Shown: positions 4,971-10,403 of the stretch, one piece after another | How positions within the stretch are numbered: the first letter of the stretch is position 1 | How the letters are laid out: each line of letters begins with the position of its first letter | NCBI GenBank assembly: GCA_029555925.1 | Contig: JAKPQU010000068.1 | Coordinates: forward strand, 1-10,403 | DNA: 10,403 nt | Direction of reading: 5' to 3' | From: Bacillota bacterium | Lineage (GTDB): Bacteria > Eremiobacterota > SpSt-956 > JAKJGF01 | Program-made: the position numbers and the translations under genes | The notes under the pieces: model-generated | Seen by the model: only the letters and a program-made list of their open reading frames with translations | Told to the model about the DNA's origin: nothing | Database searches by the model: none

Positions 4971-7268
4971 ATGAGTATCTTTATTTTAGCCAGCAGTGAA
5001 TCTAATATAATTTTACCACCACTAAAAAACATTGAATATACTATTCTTATAGTTGTTTTGCTTTCAGCTTTTATAGCTCTGGCCTATGGAGCATGGCTTA
5101 TAGTAAATATTTTAAAAGCAGATCAGGGCAGTAAGGCAATGCAGGATGTGGCAAAGGCAATCCAGGAAGGCGCAAATGCCTATCTTTTCCGTCAATTTAA
5201 AACAATGATGATATTTGTTATACTTCTGACCATTCTTCTCGGTGTCCTTTATATGAAAATTTATGAAGGCAATATGTTTCTTGCTTTTGGCCTTGCACTG
5301 GCTTTCTTTTTTGGTGTTCTTGCATCTTTTGGAGCAGGATTTACAGGTATGTGGCTTTCAGTAAGAGGAAATTTGAGGGTTGCAGCAGCTGCTCTTAAAA
5401 GTTTTAAGACAGCTCTTGAAGTAGCATTTAAAGCCGGAACTGTATCAGGAATGGTAACTATAGGTCTCGGCCTGCTCGGTGCTACAATAATATTTCTTAT
5501 ATACAGAGAAAATGCCATGAAAGTTCTTGTAGGATTTGGCTTCGGCGGATGTCTGGCAGCATTATTTATGAGAATGGGCGGAGGAATATTTACAAAAGCA
5601 GCAGATGTAGGAGCAGACCTGGTAGGAAAAATTGAAAAATCCATTCCTGAAGATGACCCTCGTAATGCCGCCGTAATAGCGGATAATGTGGGAGATAATG
5701 TGGGAGACTGTGCAGGAATGGCAGCAGATGTATTTGAAAGTTATGAAGTAACTCTTGTGGCAGCTATTATACTAGGAGCAGGAGCTTATGCCGGCTATTC
5801 CACTGTTGAAGCCTATAAACCCTATGCTTCTTCTATGACCCTTGCACTTATACTTTATCCTCTTATGGTAAGGGCTGTAGGAGTTTTTGCTTCTATTATA
5901 GGCACTTTATGCGTAAAAGGATCTGATGATCTTAAAGATCCTATGGTACCTATTACGGTAGGGTTTTATACATCTGCCGTAGCATCTCTTATAGGTTGTG
6001 CCGCAGTTAATTACTTTTATCTGAAAGACCCTGTTTCAGGCTCAGTAGACTGGCGTTTCTTTTTTGCTACAGCTACCGGTATAGTACTTGCTGTGGTTAT
6101 ACTGGCCATATCAAATTACTTCACCCATATAGACAAACCTCCTGTATCGGAAACAGCAGCTTCAACAAAAACAGGTGCAGCAACAATGCTTCTTACTGGC
6201 CTGGCTCATGGCATGCAGAGCAGTGTATGGGCTATTATTGCAATTGCGGCAACTGTTGAAGCCTCTCTTTTAATATTTCATGGCTCAGACCCGATTTCTC
6301 TCGCCCTTCAAATGTACGGTATAGCGCTTGCAGGACTCGGTCTTCTTACAACGACAGGATATATACTTGCTATGGACACATACGGCCCTATTACAGATAA
6401 TGCAAACGGAATATTTGAAATGTCCGGTGCACTTAAAGAAGAAGGCGGAGGAGAAAATAAAATGAAAGCCCATCAATTTGTTGCCAAGCTGGATGCTATA
6501 GGGAATACTACAAAGGCTCTTGTTAAAGGGCTTGCCATAGCTACGGCTGTACTGGCAGCTACATCTCTCTTCAGTTCCTTTATAGAAGAAGCCAGACTGT
6601 CGGCAACAGGGATAAGAGTGAATGAAGCAGGAGTATTTATCGGACTTCTTATAGGAGGAGCTGTGCCATTTTTATTTTCAGGTTTTGCACTTAATGCAGT
6701 GGGAAGAGCCGCTTATCAGGTTGTGGAAGAAGTAAGACGTCAATTCAGGGAAATTCCCGGTATAATGGAAGGGAAGAATAAACCTGAATATTCAAAATGT
6801 GTTGATATAAGTACTGCTGCAGCACAGAAAGAACTTATAGGTCCTGCTTTTCTTGGCATACTGACACCCATAGCCGTAGGGTTTGCCTTTGGTGCTCCCG
6901 CTCTTGGAGCATTCCTTGCAGGAGCTATATTAACCGGTCAGTTAATGGCGGTTTTTATGTCCAATACAGGGTGTATATGGGATAATGGCAAGAAAAAAAT
7001 AGAGGAAGGTTTACTTGGAGGTAAAGGCAGTGAACCCCATAAGGCGGCAGTCATAGGAGATACTGTGGGAGATCCTTTAAAAGATACAGCCGGCCCTGCG
7101 CTAAATCCTCTTATAAAGGTTATGAATCTTGTTGCTATATTGATTGCTCCCGTAATAATACAGGGACTTTCTATGGGAATAAAAATACCAATAATAATTT
7201 TATGTATTATTGGCCTTGCCTATGCAGTCTGGACAAGCAACAAAACTACAATTACTAGTGAAAAGTAG
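4971..7268 (+). CDS. hppA: Membrane-bound proton/sodium-pumping pyrophosphatase, K+-independent type
   Basis: A 765-residue integral membrane pyrophosphatase with about 16 helices; it couples PPi hydrolysis to H+ (or Na+) export. All catalytic signatures are present: [18 protein letters not shown] (203-220), EDDPRN (227-232), the repeated DNVGD (238-246), [10 protein letters not shown] (471-480), and [14 protein letters not shown] (696-709). The marker GNTTK puts Lys at residue 515; Lys here marks the K+-independent subfamily, Ala the K+-dependent one. K+-independent enzymes are mostly proton pumps. Start: ATG with AAAGGAG eight bases upstream. Length is at the upper end for bacterial members. 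It follows the fluoride-controlled antiporter unit after 173 bases, and a strong terminator follows. Confidence 0.97.
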   Translation: MSIFILASSESNIILPPLKNIEYTILIVVLLSAFIALAYGAWLIVNILKADQGSKAMQDVAKAIQEGANAYLFRQFKTMMIFVILLTILLGVLYMKIYEGNMFLAFGLALAFFFGVLASFGAGFTGMWLSVRGNLRVAAAALKSFKTALEVAFKAGTVSGMVTIGLGLLGATIIFLIYRENAMKVLVGFGFGGCLAALFMRMGGGIFTKAADVGADLVGKIEKSIPEDDPRNAAVIADNVGDNVGDCAGMAADVFESYEVTLVAAIILGAGAYAGYSTVEAYKPYASSMTLALILYPLMVRAVGVFASIIGTLCVKGSDDLKDPMVPITVGFYTSAVASLIGCAAVNYFYLKDPVSGSVDWRFFFATATGIVLAVVILAISNYFTHIDKPPVSETAASTKTGAATMLLTGLAHGMQSSVWAIIAIAATVEASLLIFHGSDPISLALQMYGIALAGLGLLTTTGYILAMDTYGPITDNANGIFEMSGALKEEGGGENKMKAHQFVAKLDAIGNTTKALVKGLAIATAVLAATSLFSSFIEEARLSATGIRVNEAGVFIGLLIGGAVPFLFSGFALNAVGRAAYQVVEEVRRQFREIPGIMEGKNKPEYSKCVDISTAAAQKELIGPAFLGILTPIAVGFAFGAPALGAFLAGAILTGQLMAVFMSNTGCIWDNGKKKIEEGLLGGKGSEPHKAAVIGDTVGDPLKDTAGPALNPLIKVMNLVAILIAPVIIQGLSMGIKIPIIILCIIGLAYAVWTSNKTTITSEK

Positions 7269-7302
7269 AAATTACTCACTTTTCAAAAGAAATAATAACT
7301 AA

Positions 7303-7331
7303 AGGGGTGGTTGTAACTACCCCTGATTTTT
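7303..7331 (+). terminator. Intrinsic terminator after hppA
   Basis: AGGGGTGGT (7303-7311) pairs with ACTACCCCT (7316-7324, one GU pair) around a four-base loop, TGTA with its flanking pair open, and is followed by GATTTTT. It lies 34 bases after the hppA stop and separates hppA from the permease gene. Confidence 0.85.
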
Positions 7332-7374
7332 ATAGAAAGTATGCCCCGAAAAATGAATAGAAAGAAGAAAGTAT

Positions 7375-8577
7375 ATGTGTGAAGATAAAAAAATAATGGG
7401 ATTAAACAGAAATGTTTTTTTCACAGGCCTTGTAAGTTTCTTTATGGATTTCAGTTCTGAAATGATTTATCCTCTTGTGCCTATATTTCTAAGTTCTGTC
7501 CTTGGGATAAATAAATCTTTAATAGGCCTTATAGAAGGTATAGCAGAAAGTACGGCCAGTTTTTTGAAGATATTTTCCGGTTATCTTTCAGACAGGATTG
7601 GTAAGAGAAAGATTTTTCTTATTACCGGTTATGGCATTTCAACACTATCAAGACCAATAGTGGCTATTTCTACTATATGGTGGCATGTTTTAACCTTTAG
7701 ATTTATAGATAGATTCGGGAAAGGCATAAGAGGTGCTCCGAGAGATGCCATAATAGCAAATTCCACGCCTCCTTCTGAAATGGGCCGCTCTTTTGGCTTC
7801 CATAGAGCTATGGATACTGCCGGAGCTGTGGTAGGCCCTGCGGTGGCATATATTATACTTTTATTTTTTGTAAAAAATTATCGTCTTGTTTTCTGGCTTT
7901 CTATGATTCCCGGTATAATTGCAGTAATTATAATTCTTTTTCTTATAAAAGAAAAGAAACCTGATATAAAAAAGGTATCTATGCCAGAAATTTCATTTAA
8001 AAAATTTGACTGGAAATTTAAAGCTTTTATAGTAATTGTAACAATTTTCTCCCTTGGTAATTCAAGTGACGTTTTTCTCATACTGAGAGCTACCAATATT
8101 GGTATTAAAGAATATCTCATACCTTTAGTCTACCTTGTGTATAATCTTATATATGCACTTACATCAATTCCTGCCGGTATAATATCTGACAAAATAGGCA
8201 GAAAAAAAATAATTTTTTTCAGTTTTATTCTTTTCGGTGTTATCTACTGGGGTTTTGCTATTTCTACAAAGACCTGGCATATATGGTTATTATTTATTCT
8301 CTACGGTATATTTATGGGGCTTACGGAAGGAATTCATAAGGCCTACCTTGCCGGTATAATTCCTGAATCTATGAGCGCCACAGGTTTTGGAATATATAAT
8401 ACCTTTGTGGGACTTGCCATATTGCCTGCAAGTACTGTAGGAGGATATCTCTGGGATAAATACAACCCTGCTGCAACATTCTATTACGGAGTAATTACTG
8501 CCTTTGTTTCTGCCATATTCTTCCTGATAATATTTGGCAGGGAAGAGATTATAATGTTATTTAAGAGAAAAAAATGA
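7375..8577 (+). CDS. Major facilitator superfamily permease, substrate unknown
   Basis: A 400-residue, twelve-helix transporter. MFS motif A is clear at GYLSDRIGKRK (69-79) with its second-half echo GIISDKIGRKK (about 268-278). The loop after helix 4 carries RFGKGIRGAPRDA (113-125), typical of a widespread, poorly characterised MFS group often labelled drug or sugar permeases. The substrate cannot be told from sequence. The ribosome site is weak (AGAAAGAAG before the ATG at 7375); the ATG at codon 8 is an alternative start. It follows the hppA terminator, so it needs its own promoter in 7332-7374, where I see no strong one. The nucleotidase gene begins 39 bases later, so the two are probably co-transcribed; export or import of a nucleoside or phosphate compound is possible but unproven. 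Confidence 0.82.
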   Translation: MCEDKKIMGLNRNVFFTGLVSFFMDFSSEMIYPLVPIFLSSVLGINKSLIGLIEGIAESTASFLKIFSGYLSDRIGKRKIFLITGYGISTLSRPIVAISTIWWHVLTFRFIDRFGKGIRGAPRDAIIANSTPPSEMGRSFGFHRAMDTAGAVVGPAVAYIILLFFVKNYRLVFWLSMIPGIIAVIIILFLIKEKKPDIKKVSMPEISFKKFDWKFKAFIVIVTIFSLGNSSDVFLILRATNIGIKEYLIPLVYLVYNLIYALTSIPAGIISDKIGRKKIIFFSFILFGVIYWGFAISTKTWHIWLLFILYGIFMGLTEGIHKAYLAGIIPESMSATGFGIYNTFVGLAILPASTVGGYLWDKYNPAATFYYGVITAFVSAIFFLIIFGREEIIMLFKRKK

Positions 8578-8616
8578 GTTATCAAGATTATTATTTTTTA
8601 AGAGGTGTCTTTATTA

Positions 8617-10137
8617 ATGATTAAATGCAAAGTTTTTATACTCTTTACTATTCTGTTTACTTTAACATGTGTTAATATTTCCCCGGCGGAAGAAACTGCA
8701 AAAATTTTACTGCTTTATACAAATGATATACATGGGCATATAATGCCTTATGAAGATTCGGCAATAGCACCTGCACCTGAAAAAATAGGAGGCTTTCAAT
8801 ATTTAAGTACATTGATAAAAAATGAAAGAAGTAACAATCCTGAAGGTACATTGCTTTTAGATGGAGGAGATATAGCCCAGGGAAATCTCTATTCTAACAT
8901 GGCTTATGGAATACCTGTGATAGAATTGATGAATGTAATCGGCTATGATGGAGGAGTACTGGGGAATCATGATTTTGACTGGGGAGAAAAGAAACTTGTA
9001 AATATGATTTCTACTGCAAAATTTCCTCTCCTTGCCTGTAATTTAATAAAAATGAAAGATGGAAGTTTTATTGACGGTACCATACCTTACATCATAAAAA
9101 ATATAAACGGTATACGTATTGGAATAATAGGAATAGCATGCACTGATACAAGTGTTTTAAGTGCAGAAATCAACCATGGAAAATTTTATTTTCTATCCGG
9201 AGAAGAAACGCTTAAATACTATATACCTGTCATGAAAGAAATACATAAAGTAAATTTAATAATTGTAATCTCTCATCTTGGTTATGAAAAAGATATAGAA
9301 CTTGCGGATAATATATCAGGTATAGATATTATTGTAGGCTCTCACAGCCATAAAGTTATTGATACTCCTGTAGTAAAAAACAATACCATTATTTTACAGG
9401 CCGGTAAATATTTGTCCTGTCTTGGAAAACTTGAACTTGAGGTGGACAGAAATACAAAAAAAATAGTAAGTCATAAAGGAGAACTTGTAAAGATACTGGA
9501 CAGTAAGATAGAAGCAGACAGAGAGGTAGAACAACTCCTCGATAAATACAGAGAAAAATATGAAAATCTCGGCAATCAAATAATAGGAGAAACTTCTGTA
9601 GAACTTACTAAAAACAATAAAGAAGAATGTAATCTTGGGAATCTTATTGCTGATATAATAAAAATCTCTGCAAAATCAGATATTGCTCTGATTAATACAG
9701 GAGGGCTGAGGGAAGATATACCGAAAGGTAAAATTACAATGGAAAAACTTTACGGAGTTTTTCCGTTTGAAAATATGATTATAAGTATGGATCTTAAAGG
9801 AAAATATATAAAAGATATAGTTGAAACATGTTTCACAGGTAATCATGCAATACTTCAGGTATCAGGGTTAAAGATTAAATATGATTCTTCAAAGCCAGAT
9901 AACGAGCAGATAATAGAAATACTTGTAAACAATAAGCCTATTCAGGATGAAGAAAACTATAGAATTGCCACCGTAGATTTTTTGGCTGCAGGCGGTGACG
10001 GTTATGACGAATTTAAAAAAGGTGAAAATCTTCAAAATGTAATGTTTGCAAGAGATGCTATTATAAAATATTTTCAGGAATACAGCCCTGTTACAGCCAC
10101 TATTGAAGGAAGGCTTGAGAATATAGAAAGTCAATAA
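8617..10137 (+). CDS. Exported 5'-nucleotidase / UshA-family metallophosphoesterase
   Basis: A 506-residue exported phosphoesterase that would dephosphorylate nucleotides (or nucleotide sugars/cyclic nucleotides) outside the cytoplasm. Metallophosphatase motifs: DIHGH (37-41), LLLDGGD (79-85), GNHDFDWG (116-123), SHLGY (219-223) and GSHSHK (241-246), together giving the two-metal site. The C-terminal substrate domain shows NLGNLIAD (339-346), NTGGLRED (360-367) and AAGGDGYDEF near 453-462, with the nucleoside-stacking region. The N-terminus is basic then hydrophobic, with likely signal peptidase I cleavage after SPA at residue 24; the Cys at 18 is not in a good lipobox. The start is the ATG at 8617, with AAGAGGTG nine bases upstream; an in-frame GTG at 8605 lies inside that site and is rejected. 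Confidence 0.9.
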   Translation: MIKCKVFILFTILFTLTCVNISPAEETAKILLLYTNDIHGHIMPYEDSAIAPAPEKIGGFQYLSTLIKNERSNNPEGTLLLDGGDIAQGNLYSNMAYGIPVIELMNVIGYDGGVLGNHDFDWGEKKLVNMISTAKFPLLACNLIKMKDGSFIDGTIPYIIKNINGIRIGIIGIACTDTSVLSAEINHGKFYFLSGEETLKYYIPVMKEIHKVNLIIVISHLGYEKDIELADNISGIDIIVGSHSHKVIDTPVVKNNTIILQAGKYLSCLGKLELEVDRNTKKIVSHKGELVKILDSKIEADREVEQLLDKYREKYENLGNQIIGETSVELTKNNKEECNLGNLIADIIKISAKSDIALINTGGLREDIPKGKITMEKLYGVFPFENMIISMDLKGKYIKDIVETCFTGNHAILQVSGLKIKYDSSKPDNEQIIEILVNNKPIQDEENYRIATVDFLAAGGDGYDEFKKGENLQNVMFARDAIIKYFQEYSPVTATIEGRLENIESQ

Positions 10138-10140
10138 AGT

Positions 10141-10163
10141 GCCTAAGTACCGTAAAAGATAAA
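10141..10163 (+). repeat. Fragment of the dispersed repeat next to the nucleotidase stop
   Basis: GCCTAAGTACCGTAAAAGAT resembles the arm of the terminal repeat (GCGTAAGTACCGTAACAGGT in the left copy read on minus, and the same core at 10281-10300). About 20 of 23 bases agree. It begins three bases past the stop codon, like the left copy behind the MOT1 gene. Confidence 0.5.
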
Positions 10164-10186
10164 TTAGTAACCAAAATCTTATATAT

Positions 10187-10214
10187 CGTGACGCGTAACG
10201 CGTAACGCGTGACG
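10187..10214. repeat. Four tandem CGTRACG heptamers
   Basis: CGTGACG, CGTAACG, CGTAACG and CGTGACG follow each other without gaps. Each is a near-palindrome (CGT-R-ACG), and the tract is far richer in GC and CpG than the rest of the window. No gene covers it. Confidence 0.9.
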
Positions 10215-10226
10215 GGAGCAAAAACG

Positions 10227-10256
10227 TTATGTATAAATATGATACATAATTTTTTT
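10227..10256 (+). terminator. AT-rich hairpin with T-run after the nucleotidase gene
   Basis: TTATGTAT (10227-10234) and ATACATAA (10242-10249) form a perfect 8-bp stem with a 7-base loop, followed by seven T. The form is that of an intrinsic terminator, but the stem has only two GC pairs and it lies 90 bases after the stop codon. Confidence 0.5.
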
Positions 10257-10403
10257 GGATACCTTTTTACCTTGAGCGGTACTAAGTACCGTAACAGGTA
10301 AAAGGGTATCCATAAAAAGCTTCTGCCTGGCAGGCTCTGGAGAAGAAAAATTCGTTTTTTCTATAGTATTAGAAATTAACCAGGGGTTAATTTATTGTCT
10401 GTA
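10257..10403 (+). repeat. Right copy of the dispersed hairpin repeat
   Basis: This is the fuller copy and may run past the window edge. It holds three hairpins. The first is long, 10257-10311: outer arms GGATACCTTTTTACCT / AGGTAAAAGGGTATCC, inner arms CGGTACT / AGTACCG. The second is CTGCCTGGCAG-type, around 10320-10345. The third is a perfect 9-bp palindrome with a 3-base loop, mirroring 31-51. 10284-10403 is the inverted match to 21-140. No transposase or protein is encoded. The first hairpin could also terminate transcription, although no T-run follows it. Confidence 0.88.

Noticed and set aside
5261..5644. 127-codon minus-strand ORF inside hppA
   Set aside because: It is the antisense shadow of a highly conserved coding region, with no start signals of its own.
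8605..8616. GTG start for the nucleotidase at 8605
   Set aside because: The GTG is part of the AAGAGGTG ribosome site serving the ATG at 8617.
8662..8676. Lipoprotein signal in the nucleotidase (Cys18)
   Set aside because: The residues before Cys are Thr-Leu-Thr, a poor lipobox; SPA before Glu25 is a better signal peptidase I site.
1..10403. Composite transposon bounded by the terminal inverted repeats
   Set aside because: No transposase, integrase or target duplication is visible, the enclosed genes look like ordinary housekeeping/transport genes, and both repeats sit at gene 3' ends as dispersed elements do.

Overview
This is an AT-rich bacterial window (roughly one third GC by eye) with tightly packed genes, mostly for ion and anion handling at the cytoplasmic membrane. 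Nothing in it fixes the taxon. Fluoride riboswitches, Fluc/CrcB channels, a K+-independent type membrane pyrophosphatase and a MOT1 molybdate transporter are spread across many anaerobic bacterial phyla. An exported UshA-type nucleotidase fits a cell with a periplasm or an anchored cell surface. There is no rRNA, tRNA, transposase, phage gene or CRISPR array.

Layout from left to right. (1) 1-160 holds one copy of a hairpin-rich dispersed repeat; an inverted, nearly identical copy closes the window at 10257-10403. (2) 161-1689, minus strand, is a two-gene molybdate unit: an HTH-only ModE-like regulator overlapping a MOT1-family transporter by 4 bases. A clear promoter overlaps a ModE-box-like palindrome so close to the start codon that the mRNA should be leaderless. 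(3) 1809-4797 is a fluoride stress island built around two divergent fluoride riboswitches (48-nt aptamers at 2930-2977 on minus and 3283-3330 on plus). The minus arm carries two paralogous Fluc/CrcB channel subunits. The plus arm carries a CPA2-type cation/proton antiporter and a 72-residue two-helix membrane protein. In both arms the aptamer strand can instead pair with the Shine-Dalgarno sequence, giving a visible translational switch. The minus arm still keeps a 4-codon leader, MEHL-stop, that copies the antiporter N-terminus, a sign that riboswitch and gene start were duplicated head to head. (4) 4971-7268 is hppA, the ion-pumping pyrophosphatase, behind a 173-base leader with a perfect 2 x 19 tandem repeat, and closed by a strong terminator. 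(5) 7375-10137 is a major facilitator permease followed by an exported 5'-nucleotidase-family phosphoesterase. (6) 10138-10403 is non-coding: a repeat fragment, four CGTRACG heptamers, a weak terminator and the right repeat copy.

How the parts could work together (inference): fluoride entering as HF would release both riboswitch arms, expressing fluoride exit channels plus an antiporter and its small partner to deal with the accompanying acid or cation imbalance. The adjacent membrane pyrophosphatase would add PPi removal and ion pumping when fluoride inhibits soluble pyrophosphatase. The molybdate unit and the nucleotidase/permease pair look functionally separate.
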